Positions 23,024 to 29,966 of a stretch of 34,986 nucleotides of DNA are shown here, piece by piece. The notes below the pieces were generated by a model that saw only the letters and a list, made by a program, of their open reading frames with translations, searched no databases and had not been told where the DNA came from. Position 1 is the stretch's first letter, and each line of letters opens with the position of its first letter. The stretch covers positions 1 to 34,986 of the forward strand of contig JAURHL010000002.1 in NCBI GenBank assembly GCA_030833305.1. The letters run 5' to 3'. The translations under genes and the position numbers were made by a program. The stretch is from Acidimicrobiales bacterium (GTDB lineage Bacteria > Actinomycetota > Acidimicrobiia > Acidimicrobiales > Ilumatobacteraceae).

Positions 23024-23803
23024 ATGACCATCCGCCTGCACGTCGTCACCGGCGGGCACCCCTTCGTGGCCGCGGACTTCTTCGCCGTGTTCGATTGGTT
23101 GTCGTCGTTCGAGGACGTGGTCTGGACCGCGGTGAACTCACCCTCGGTGCCCGATGTCGACCCACCGGACGTGATCCTGTTTTACGACATGCCCGGACTC
23201 ACGTTCACCCGCGACGCCCAGGCCCCGCTCGAAACGCCGGAGCCCACCGAGGAGCAACGTCGTGTGTTCGCCGAGCTGTGCGAACGAGGAATCGGAATGG
23301 TGTTCATGCACCACGCCGTGGCCAGTTGGCCGGCATGGGAGGGTTTCGCCGAGATGGTCGGGGGGCGTTTCCACTATCGCCCTGGCAGCTTGCGGGGCGT
23401 GGAGTATCCGGATTCGGGTTACGTCTTCGACGTGGCGCACACCGTCGAAGTGCTGGCGCCCGAACACCCCATCTGCGAGGGGCTCGGAGATTCCTTCGTG
23501 CTCACCGACGAGCTGTACTGCTTCCCGGTGTTCGAGGACGACGTGGTGCCGATCATGCGCACTACGTTCCCGGTGGACGAGCCGACGCGCTTCTTCTCGG
23601 CCGACCAGGCCATCCGCGGTCGGCGCAACAGCAACGAGGGCTGGACCCACCCCGCGGGGAGCGCGCTGGTGGCGTGGGTCAAGCGTGTCGGGAACTCGTC
23701 GCTCGCGTATCTGCAGTTCGGAGACGGTCCGACGACGTACGCGGACCCGACGTTCCGACGGATCATCCGCAACGCGGTCCTCTGGTCCGCCCCAACCCCC
23801 TAA
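23024..23803 (+). CDS. ThuA-like domain protein
   Basis: A 259-residue protein with a class I glutamine-amidotransferase-like flavodoxin fold of the ThuA type: LHVVTGGHPF at the start, DPPDVILFYDMPG, GIGMVFMHHAVASWPAWEG with the HHA motif, and GRFHYRPGS. The end (SSLAYLQFGDGPTTYADPTFRRIIRNAVLW) is the usual closing strand-helix. ThuA proteins are linked to sugar utilisation but most are of unknown function and lack the amidotransferase cysteine. It follows the previous gene by five bases and is the last of the 19906 operon. A second, divergent ThuA-like gene at 29967 sits in the other plus-strand operon, which is an unusual repeat. Confidence 0.8.
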   Translation: MTIRLHVVTGGHPFVAADFFAVFDWLSSFEDVVWTAVNSPSVPDVDPPDVILFYDMPGLTFTRDAQAPLETPEPTEEQRRVFAELCERGIGMVFMHHAVASWPAWEGFAEMVGGRFHYRPGSLRGVEYPDSGYVFDVAHTVEVLAPEHPICEGLGDSFVLTDELYCFPVFEDDVVPIMRTTFPVDEPTRFFSADQAIRGRRNSNEGWTHPAGSALVAWVKRVGNSSLAYLQFGDGPTTYADPTFRRIIRNAVLWSAPTP

Positions 23804-23810
23804 CCAAACG

Positions 23811-23877
23811 AAAATGCGACAATTTGTCGCTTTGTGTACACCACCCGTGTACACAAAGCGACAAATTGTCGCATTTT
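23811..23877. terminator. 31-bp perfect inverted repeat between convergent genes, probable bidirectional terminator
   Basis: Arms 23811-23841 and 23847-23877 are exact reverse complements of 31 bases, separated by CACCC. Each arm is itself built from two palindromes, GCGACAATTTGTCGC (around a central T) and GTGTACAC, joined by TTT. The outer ends are AAAA and TTTT(T), giving a U-tract in either direction. It fills the 85-base gap between the convergent stops at 23803 and 23889, so transcription of both operons could end here. Its length and nested symmetry exceed an ordinary terminator. I found no second copy in the window. Confidence 0.75.
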
Positions 23878-23888
23878 TGACAAGGGGG

Positions 23889-24527
23889 TTAGGACCAGGT
23901 GTCCCAGCGGACGAACTTCTCGGCGGGAACTCGGGACGCCAGCTTGAAGTCGGTTCCCACGGTGTACGCGATCGGGAACAATCCTGCCTGGGTGTACTTG
24001 TCGAACGGAATGCCCAACAGCTCCGCGGCTTCTTTCTCGTGCGGCAGGTGCAGGGTGGTCCACGCCGAGCCGAGTCCGCGCTCGCGCAGGGCGAGCATGA
24101 AACTCCAGACCGCCGGCAACAGCGAACCCCACGCCGACGCCTGCCCGAACGTCGGGGTGCCGGCGTCGAGTCGTCCGGCGATGAGCGGAATCATCAGAAC
24201 CGGAACCTGGTCGAGAACCTGGGCCAGATGCATCGACGAGTCGACGATGCGCTCGCCTTGGGCGTCGCGCTTGGGGCGATTCGGGTCGTTCACGTACGGG
24301 TAATAGTTCGCTCGGTACATCTCGGCCAGCGCGGTCTTCTTCGCCTGATCCTCGACGAACAACCACCTCCACCCCTGCATGTTGGAACCGGTCGGCGCTT
24401 GATGCGCAATCTCCACGCACTCCATCAACACCTCTCGCTCCACCGGTTTGGTGAGATCCAGACGCTTGCGCACCGCACGGGTCGTGGTGAGCACCTCGTC
24501 GGCGGACAATCCGAGTTTCATGGCCAT
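23889..24527 (-). CDS. Nitroreductase-family flavoprotein
   Basis: A 212-residue FMN-dependent nitroreductase-fold protein. The N-terminal TTTRAVRKRLD carries the FMN-phosphate-binding arginines, followed by EIAHQAPTGSNMQGWRW, the typical PTGSNxQ motif, and near the end GLGSAWTTLHLPHE with AELLGIP. Members reduce nitroaromatics, quinones or enones with NAD(P)H. The ATG at 24527 follows AAGGAGAACGAC; an alternative ATG lies two codons in. It is the last gene of the TetR-P450-SDR-PPOX-nitroreductase operon, 28 bases after the PPOX gene, and ends at the long inverted repeat. A role in reducing an enone or quinone made by the P450 pathway is inferred. Confidence 0.88.
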   Translation of the reverse strand: MAMKLGLSADEVLTTTRAVRKRLDLTKPVEREVLMECVEIAHQAPTGSNMQGWRWLFVEDQAKKTALAEMYRANYYPYVNDPNRPKRDAQGERIVDSSMHLAQVLDQVPVLMIPLIAGRLDAGTPTFGQASAWGSLLPAVWSFMLALRERGLGSAWTTLHLPHEKEAAELLGIPFDKYTQAGLFPIAYTVGTDFKLASRVPAEKFVRWDTWS

Positions 24528-24555
24528 GTCGTTCTCCTTAGCGGGACGGGGTGGT

Positions 24556-25074
24556 TCAGGCGTTCTTGGCCTGGGCGGCCATCCATTCGGCGGTGGCCTT
24601 GCCCATCTTGGCGCCGTCGTAGCCGATTCGTTGGGTCGGAGTCACTTCGATGATGACACGACGCGGTGAATCCAGGAACTTGGCGAAGGTGTCACGACGC
24701 GCGACATCCGATCCCATGATGGCCTCGGCCAACTCGGGGTAGAACCACGCCTTGGTCGCATCGTCGTCGTGCAGGGTGCAGGTGCCCTTCCACGTGATCG
24801 CCTTGTTGCGGGGCAACGACGAACCGGTGGACGTGACCACCACGCACACGCGCGGGTCGCGACGGATCGCCGAGATGCGCGCGCGTTGACTGGACGCGGT
24901 CAACCAGAACGAACCCCTGCGCCACACGTACGACATGATCACGCCGACCGGCCACCCCTCCTTGTTGGACCAGATGAAGGTGCACTCGTTGTGCGCGAGC
25001 AGCAACTTCTCCTCCATGTCCTCGTCCAATCCGTAGACGGTGACGTCCTCGTAGTTCTCGGGATGTTCGGCCAT
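24556..25074 (-). CDS. PPOX-class flavin-binding-fold protein (pyridoxamine 5'-phosphate oxidase-like)
   Basis: A 172-residue split-barrel protein: MEEKLLLAHNECTFIWSN, GWPVGVIMSYVWRRGSFWLTASSQRARISAIRRDPRVCVVV, then KAITWKGTCTLHDD. The RARISAIRRDPRVCV segment is the classic phosphate/flavin-contacting motif of the FDOR/PPOX family. In actinobacteria such proteins often use F420 or FMN to reduce or oxidise small substrates. The ATG at 25074 follows GGAGGAAGAC; four more residues upstream are unlikely. It lies 33 bases after the SDR. Which cofactor is bound cannot be told from the sequence. Confidence 0.82.
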   Translation of the reverse strand: MAEHPENYEDVTVYGLDEDMEEKLLLAHNECTFIWSNKEGWPVGVIMSYVWRRGSFWLTASSQRARISAIRRDPRVCVVVTSTGSSLPRNKAITWKGTCTLHDDDATKAWFYPELAEAIMGSDVARRDTFAKFLDSPRRVIIEVTPTQRIGYDGAKMGKATAEWMAAQAKNA

Positions 25075-25107
25075 GTCTTCCTCCAATGTGAGTCGTTCGT
25101 TGCGTGG

Positions 25108-25860
25108 TCAGGATTTCTCGCGCGGCAGGAATTGGCCGGTGTTGGCCGTGATTCCGCCGTCCACCGGCACGACGGCGCCGGTGATGAAACTGGCCGCCGG
25201 GGACACCAGAAAAGCGATGACCGCGGCCACCTCGTCGGCGCGACCCCAACGTTGCATGGGAACCGCGCGTCGCAGACCCTCGTACACCGCCGGAACCGAC
25301 TTGATGCCCGAGGTCATGCCCGTCTCGGTGGGCCCGGGACAGACCACGTTCACGGTGATGGCGTCGGCCGCCAGGTCGAGAGCCGCACCGCGGGCCAGGT
25401 TGATGGCCGCGGCCTTGGCGGTGTTGTAGGGCCACATGTTGGGATCGGCGGCGATACCCGACGTCGATGCCGTGACGACCACCCGCCCACCACCACCGCG
25501 GCGCATCGCGGGCACCGCGGCGCGCAGACCGAGCAACACGGCCCGCACGTTGACCTCCATAGTGCGATCGAACTGTTCGATGGGCATCTCGAGGATGTCA
25601 CCACTGCACGGCATACCGGCGTTGAGAACGATCGAATCCAGCCCACCGAACTCGACGACCGCCATCTCCACCGCGCGACGATTGGTTTCCGGATCGGTCA
25701 CGTCTCCGACCACGGTGGTCACGTTGGTCAGCCGGGAGAGCGACTCGACCGGAGCCCCCGGTCGGTCGACTGCCACGACCGCACCACCTTGTTCGACCAA
25801 CGCCTCGACCGTGGCCAGTCCGATGCCGGAGGCCGCCCCGGTGACGATCGTCGTGCGCAC
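25108..25860 (-). CDS. Short-chain dehydrogenase/reductase (SDR)
   Basis: A 250-residue classical [11 protein letters not shown] at 7-14, Asp32 in VVAVDR favouring NAD, NAG at 80-82, Ser132/134, Tyr145 and Lys149 (YNTAK), [11 protein letters not shown]. It resembles secondary-alcohol dehydrogenases. The GTG start at 25860 has the P450 stop nine bases upstream. TAGTCT at 25867-25872 stands six bases before the GTG, so an internal leaderless start is possible; otherwise it is co-transcribed with the P450. It could oxidise the hydroxyl group added by the P450. Confidence 0.9.
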   Translation of the reverse strand: MRTTIVTGAASGIGLATVEALVEQGGAVVAVDRPGAPVESLSRLTNVTTVVGDVTDPETNRRAVEMAVVEFGGLDSIVLNAGMPCSGDILEMPIEQFDRTMEVNVRAVLLGLRAAVPAMRRGGGGRVVVTASTSGIAADPNMWPYNTAKAAAINLARGAALDLAADAITVNVVCPGPTETGMTSGIKSVPAVYEGLRRAVPMQRWGRADEVAAVIAFLVSPAASFITGAVVPVDGGITANTGQFLPREKS

Positions 25861-25866
25861 GACCGA

Positions 25867-25872
25867 AGACTA
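25867..25872 (-). promoter_or_regulatory. Possible internal -10 element (TAGTCT) before the SDR
   Basis: TAGTCT on the minus strand, six bases before the GTG at 25860, overlaps the P450 stop codon. The spacing is the same as for lead genes in the window, but a chance match inside an operon cannot be excluded. Confidence 0.28.
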
Positions 25873-27090
25873 CGCCGTCACCGGGTCGGGGCTTGACCCC
25901 GGCGAACGCACGGTCCAACGGATGGGCAGAGTGGTCAGCCCGCGAAGGATGAACGGTTGATTCACCTTCACCTCTCCGGTCAGTCCCACCGTCTCGAACG
26001 TGTCGATCATCCAACGCAGAGCCAGTTGTCCCTCGCGTCGTGCCAGCACGTTCCCGATGCAGTGGTGCACTCCCCAACCGAACGCCAGATGCGGGCGCGA
26101 ACCGGGTCCGAATCGATTCAAACGAATGGCGTCGGGATCGTCCCACACGCGCGGATCACGGTTGGCGGCGGCGAACAGCAGTTGCATCTTGGTGCCCGCC
26201 GCGATGGTTTCGCCGCGCACCGGACAGTCGCGGCTGTTGGTGCGGAACAATCCTTGTACCGGTGAGTCGTAACGCAGGAACTCCTCCACGGCCCACGGAA
26301 CGAGGTCGGGATCGGCGCGCAGTTCGGCGACCAGACGTGGTTCCGTGATCAAGCGATACAACATGAGGCTCAACAAACTGGCGGTGGTCTCGTGGCCGGC
26401 CACGAGAACCTGTTGACACAGTCGGCGCACCTCGCCGTGGGCCAACTCTCCGGCCAGGTGCGCGCGCGTCAACACCGTCACCAGATCGTCGGGTGGTTCG
26501 GTTCCGGCCTCGAGGTGAGCACGCCGCTCGGCCACCAGATCGTCGACGAGGGCGAAGATCCCCTCGTTCGCCTTCTCGACCAGACGCAGGTCTCCGCCTC
26601 CCAGTCCGTTCACGATGTCGTCGGACCATTGTCCGAACCGATCGCGATCCTCGGCGCGGATGCCGAGCATCTCGGCGATGACGATGGCCGGGAACGGAAA
26701 CGCGAAGAGGTGGACGAAATCTCCTTCACCGTCGGCCGAGAACGCCGCGTCCCAGAGTTGTCGACCGATCTGCTCGACGCGCGGTGCCAACGAAGCGATG
26801 GCCGCGGGACGAAACCCATCCTGCAACACCTTGCGTTGACGTCGGTGGTCCGGATCATCGGCCGATCCGAGCACCCCACCCACCTGATGAAAGACACCGG
26901 GGCCGTCACCGTTCCGCCACAGTTCGGGATCGGTCACCATCGACAACACGTCCTCGTGGCGGCTGACGACGTAGAACGGCGGGTCGAAGGATTCCTCGCG
27001 GTGGATCGGGCATTGTTCGATGAGATGGTGGTGACCCACCGAAGGCTCGAGGTCGTTCGCGTGCTCCAGATGCGAGTACGTCACGGTCAC
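25870..27090 (-). CDS. Cytochrome P450
   Basis: A 406-residue bacterial class I P450. Motifs in order: AGHETT at 231-236 in helix I (oxygen activation), EEFLR with Glu270 and Arg273 (ExxR), and the haem-binding FGWGVHHCIG with Cys344. Length and form match soluble CYP families found in actinobacterial terpene and steroid catabolism. No ferredoxin or reductase gene is adjacent. The GTG start at 27090 overlaps the TetR stop by four bases (GTGA), which couples regulator and enzyme. It is likely to hydroxylate a hydrophobic substrate; the substrate is not known. Confidence 0.95.
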   Translation of the reverse strand: MTVTYSHLEHANDLEPSVGHHHLIEQCPIHREESFDPPFYVVSRHEDVLSMVTDPELWRNGDGPGVFHQVGGVLGSADDPDHRRQRKVLQDGFRPAAIASLAPRVEQIGRQLWDAAFSADGEGDFVHLFAFPFPAIVIAEMLGIRAEDRDRFGQWSDDIVNGLGGGDLRLVEKANEGIFALVDDLVAERRAHLEAGTEPPDDLVTVLTRAHLAGELAHGEVRRLCQQVLVAGHETTASLLSLMLYRLITEPRLVAELRADPDLVPWAVEEFLRYDSPVQGLFRTNSRDCPVRGETIAAGTKMQLLFAAANRDPRVWDDPDAIRLNRFGPGSRPHLAFGWGVHHCIGNVLARREGQLALRWMIDTFETVGLTGEVKVNQPFILRGLTTLPIRWTVRSPGSSPDPVTA

Positions 27091-27734
27091 CCCAGAAGTC
27101 CGCGAAGCGCGTCCTTGATCCCCACGATCGCCCGACCCTGTTCGTCGATGTCGTCCGACACCGCATCGGTCAGACCGACGAGCACCGTCAGGATGTAGGC
27201 GAAAACGACCGCCCGACGTTGCGGGGAGATCTCACCCGTCGACACACCCACCTCCACCATGTCGGCGAAGAAGCGCTCACGTTGACGACTGCGCGGCTCG
27301 ACCGACACCCGCATCTCGGGGTGGCGACGAACGTCAACTCGAACGGCACCGAGGAAACGCGCCACCGAGTGATCGGTCCTGTTCATCTCGTGAGCCACGT
27401 CGAGAACCGCCGTGAATTGGTCGACGAACGTGTGACGACCCACGATGGCCTCGCTGAAGCGGGAGTAGACCAGGTCCTGCGTGTACTCGTGAACCGCCAG
27501 GTACAGGTCCATCTTGGATCCGAAGTAGTGATAGAGGGCGCCGGGCGTGACACCGGACCGGGACGCGATCTCACGGTTGGTGGCCACTTCGTAACCCAGA
27601 ACCGAGAACGTCTCGCGCGCGATCCGCAGGATCATGCGCCGGGTGTCGGCCGAATCGGTGTCCGGGGGGCGACCGAGCCTCTTGGCCGACTCCCTCGGCA
27701 CGACGTGCAGCCCGACGGCCTCGCGTTTCCCCAC
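27087..27734 (-). CDS. TetR-family transcriptional regulator
   Basis: A 215-residue TetR regulator. The helix-turn-helix lies at about 48-72 (YEVATNREIASRSG, TPGALYHYFGSK), with the typical YHYFGSK recognition helix. The remaining residues are the helical ligand-binding domain. The GTG at 27734 is the chosen start, six bases after CATACT; upstream in-frame residues run into the divergent promoter region. It heads the P450 operon and is divergent from the acyl-CoA dehydrogenase operon at 27850, so it probably controls both. Candidate operators lie at 27754-27774 and 27821-27828. The inducer might be an acyl-CoA or the P450 substrate. Confidence 0.92.
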   Translation of the reverse strand: MGKREAVGLHVVPRESAKRLGRPPDTDSADTRRMILRIARETFSVLGYEVATNREIASRSGVTPGALYHYFGSKMDLYLAVHEYTQDLVYSRFSEAIVGRHTFVDQFTAVLDVAHEMNRTDHSVARFLGAVRVDVRRHPEMRVSVEPRSRQRERFFADMVEVGVSTGEISPQRRAVVFAYILTVLVGLTDAVSDDIDEQGRAIVGIKDALRGLLG

Positions 27735-27740
27735 GAAACG

Positions 27741-27746
27741 AGTATG
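27741..27746 (-). promoter_or_regulatory. Putative -10 element (CATACT), leaderless GTG start at 27734
   Basis: CATACT on the minus strand lies six bases from the GTG at 27734. It sits close to the inverted repeat at 27754-27774. Confidence 0.4.
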
Positions 27747-27753
27747 ACCGCAC

Positions 27754-27774
27754 CGACCCGCTCGGATCGGGTCG
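27754..27774. promoter_or_regulatory. Inverted repeat, candidate TetR operator
   Basis: CGACCCG and CGGGTCG are perfect inverse copies separated by seven bases, in the 115-base gap between the TetR gene and the acyl-CoA dehydrogenase gene. The site is eight bases upstream of the TetR gene's -10, a fitting place for autoregulation. Confidence 0.4.
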
Positions 27775-27820
27775 AGCGTCACGTCCCCGACGGGACCAAC
27801 GCCCCGCCACGGTGCGAATA

Positions 27821-27828
27821 CTGATCAG
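27821..27828. promoter_or_regulatory. CTGATCAG palindrome near the acyl-CoA dehydrogenase promoter
   Basis: An eight-base perfect palindrome ten bases upstream of the TACGGT -10 at 27838. It could be part of an operator covering the spacer and -35 region. It is short, so chance is possible. Confidence 0.25.
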
Positions 27829-27837
27829 CGGGTCAAT

Positions 27838-27843
27838 TACGGT
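27838..27843 (+). promoter_or_regulatory. Putative -10 element (TACGGT), leaderless GTG start at 27850
   Basis: TACGGT lies six bases before the GTG at 27850. The same hexamer and spacing precede genes at 1350 and 3699. Confidence 0.5.
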
Positions 27844-27849
27844 GGGGTC

Positions 27850-29133
27850 GTGGACGCGCACACCGACTCCGTCACTCCCCCGTCACTGGAGGAGTTCACC
27901 AAGACCGCCCGCGAATGGCTGGAGGCCAACGCCGAATACCGCACCGGCGGCAGCGACGAGAAGGAATTGGTCTGGGGCGAGGGCGAGTTCTCGGTGTCGG
28001 TCTTCCATTCGCTCACCTTCGAGGAGGAGTCGGCCCTTCTCGAGCGGGGCAAGGCCTGGATCCAGAAGAAGGCCGAGCACGGGTACCACGCCATCACCGC
28101 TCCGGTGAAGTACGGCGGCCTCGGATACCCGCGCGCCTACTCACGCGCGTTTTCCAAACTCGAGTCGCAATTCGCCACGCCGACCGGTCACGAGACCCTG
28201 AGCGTCACCGTGGGCCTGATCGCACCGACCATCGACCTGTTCGGCACCGAGGAGCAAAAGCAACAGTTCGTCGGACGATTCATGGCCACGCGCGATCTGT
28301 GTTGCCAGTTGTTCTCCGAACCGGGGGCCGGCAGTGACCTGGCCTCGCTGGGCTGCCGCGCCGATCGCGATGGCGACGAGTGGGTCCTGAACGGCCAGAA
28401 GGTCTGGAGCTCGGGCGCCCAATTCAGCGAGTGGGGCGAATTGATCGCCCGAAGCAACGTCGACGTCGTCAAGCACAAGGGCATGACCGCGTTCATCATT
28501 CCGATGGACCTTCCCGGCATCGAGATCCGCCCGATCAAGCAGATGAGCGGTGGGTCGTCGTTCAACGAGGTCTTCTTCAACGACGTGCGCATCCCGGACT
28601 CCATGCGCCTCGGACCCGAGGGCGAAGGCTGGAAGGTGGCGCTCACCACCCTCGGCTTCGAGCGTGACCACTCCGGTGATGGTGGCGGCGGCAACCGCGT
28701 CGGCGGGTCGTGGCGTCAGGTGCTGGCGACCGCACGGGCCATGGGGGTCACCAGCGACCCGATCCTGCGTCAGGAACTGGCCAAGGCCTACACGCACTTC
28801 CGCGTGGAAGGTTTCGTCAATCGACGAGCCGCCGACATGCGTCGCGCCGGCTCGCCCCCCGGACCCGAGGGCTCGTTGGGCAAACTCATCTGGACCGAGG
28901 GCATGACCCGCATCTCGGATCTCATCTCGCGCATCCTGGGTGCCGCTCTCGTGGCCGACACCGAGGAATGGGGAACGTTCGCCTGGGGCGAGCACGTGCT
29001 GGGCGCACCCGGTTACCGCATCGCGGGCGGCTCGGACGAGACCCAGCGCAACATCATCGGCGAGCGCGTTCTCGGCCTGCCCGGCGAGCCGCGCGTCGAC
29101 AAGGATCTGGCTTGGAAGGACACTCGTCGCTGA
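27850..29133 (+). CDS. Acyl-CoA dehydrogenase
   Basis: A 427-residue FAD-dependent acyl-CoA dehydrogenase. Landmarks: QLFSEPGAGSDLASL (FAD/substrate loop), NGQKVWSSGAQFSEWG, FNEVFFNDVRIPDS, and the C-terminal GGSDETQRNIIGERVLGLPGEPR. It forms a trans-enoyl-CoA from an acyl-CoA and passes electrons to ETF. The usual catalytic Glu cannot be placed with certainty by eye; some actinobacterial heteromeric members lack it in one subunit. The GTG at 27850 is the start, with TACGGT at leaderless distance. It is divergent from TetR and leads the operon that continues to the 2-oxoacid dehydrogenase genes. Confidence 0.93.
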   Translation: MDAHTDSVTPPSLEEFTKTAREWLEANAEYRTGGSDEKELVWGEGEFSVSVFHSLTFEEESALLERGKAWIQKKAEHGYHAITAPVKYGGLGYPRAYSRAFSKLESQFATPTGHETLSVTVGLIAPTIDLFGTEEQKQQFVGRFMATRDLCCQLFSEPGAGSDLASLGCRADRDGDEWVLNGQKVWSSGAQFSEWGELIARSNVDVVKHKGMTAFIIPMDLPGIEIRPIKQMSGGSSFNEVFFNDVRIPDSMRLGPEGEGWKVALTTLGFERDHSGDGGGGNRVGGSWRQVLATARAMGVTSDPILRQELAKAYTHFRVEGFVNRRAADMRRAGSPPGPEGSLGKLIWTEGMTRISDLISRILGAALVADTEEWGTFAWGEHVLGAPGYRIAGGSDETQRNIIGERVLGLPGEPRVDKDLAWKDTRR

Positions 29134-29200
29134 CGAGGGCTTCCACCGGTACACACACCGACGGCGTCGCCGTCGCACGACACACAACCAGGGGGAAATC

Positions 29201-29956
29201 ATGGATCTCGGACTCAAGGGCAAGAAGGCTCTCGTCACCGGTGCGACCAAGGGTCTCGGACGCGCCATCGCCGAAACGTTGCTCGCCGAGGGCGCGTCGG
29301 TCGCCATCTGTGCGCGCAACGCCGACGAGGTGGCCGCTGCGGTGAAGGAACTGTCGGCCAAGGGCACCGTCGTGGGTGCCTCGGTGGACGCCGGCAATCC
29401 CGAGGCTCTGCAGGCGTGGGTCAACTCCTCGGCCGAGCAACTCGGCGGCATCGACATCTACGTGCACAACACGTCGGGCAAGCCGGCGCGCAAGCTCGAG
29501 CAGTGGGTGAACAACTTCAACATCGACCTGATGGCGTTGGTGTACGGCGTCGAGGCCGCCAAGGCCGCGCTGGCCAACGGAGGCGGATCCGTCATCAGCA
29601 TCGGAACCACCGCGACCACCGAGCACTTCGCCAGCGGTTCGGGCAGCTACAGCGCCTTGAAGTCCGCGGTCACGAACTGGACCCTCGGTCAGGCCCAGGT
29701 GCTCGGCTCACAGGGCATCCGTTGCAACGTCGTCTCGCCCGGACCGATCATGGTGCAAGGTGGCGACTGGGACATGATCAAGAACGCCATGCCCCCGTTC
29801 TTCGAGGCCACCGAGAAGGCCCACCCCGGCGGACACATGGGCGAACCCAGTGACGTCGCCAACGCCGTCGCTTTCCTCGCCAGCGATCGGGCCCGCCACA
29901 TCAACGGTGTCAACCTCACCGTCGACGGCGGTTTCCTGAAGCGCGTCGACTTCTGA
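29201..29956 (+). CDS. SDR-family oxidoreductase with variant motifs
   Basis: A 251-residue SDR: TGATKGLG at 13-20, Tyr150 and Lys154 (YSALK), PGPIMVQGG, LTVDGGF at the end. Two positions differ from the classical pattern: the NNAG motif reads HNTSG at 89-93, and the place of the catalytic Ser (13 residues before Tyr) is a Thr in ISIGTTATT. Such variants occur in the 3-oxoacyl-ACP-reductase-like branch (FabG-like), so activity may persist. GGGGGAAATC precedes the ATG at 29201. It follows the acyl-CoA dehydrogenase by 67 bases and precedes the ThuA-like gene by ten. A step after dehydrogenation, on a hydroxyacyl or keto intermediate, is plausible. Confidence 0.88.
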   Translation: MDLGLKGKKALVTGATKGLGRAIAETLLAEGASVAICARNADEVAAAVKELSAKGTVVGASVDAGNPEALQAWVNSSAEQLGGIDIYVHNTSGKPARKLEQWVNNFNIDLMALVYGVEAAKAALANGGGSVISIGTTATTEHFASGSGSYSALKSAVTNWTLGQAQVLGSQGIRCNVVSPGPIMVQGGDWDMIKNAMPPFFEATEKAHPGGHMGEPSDVANAVAFLASDRARHINGVNLTVDGGFLKRVDF

Positions 29957-29966
29957 GCGACGAGCC

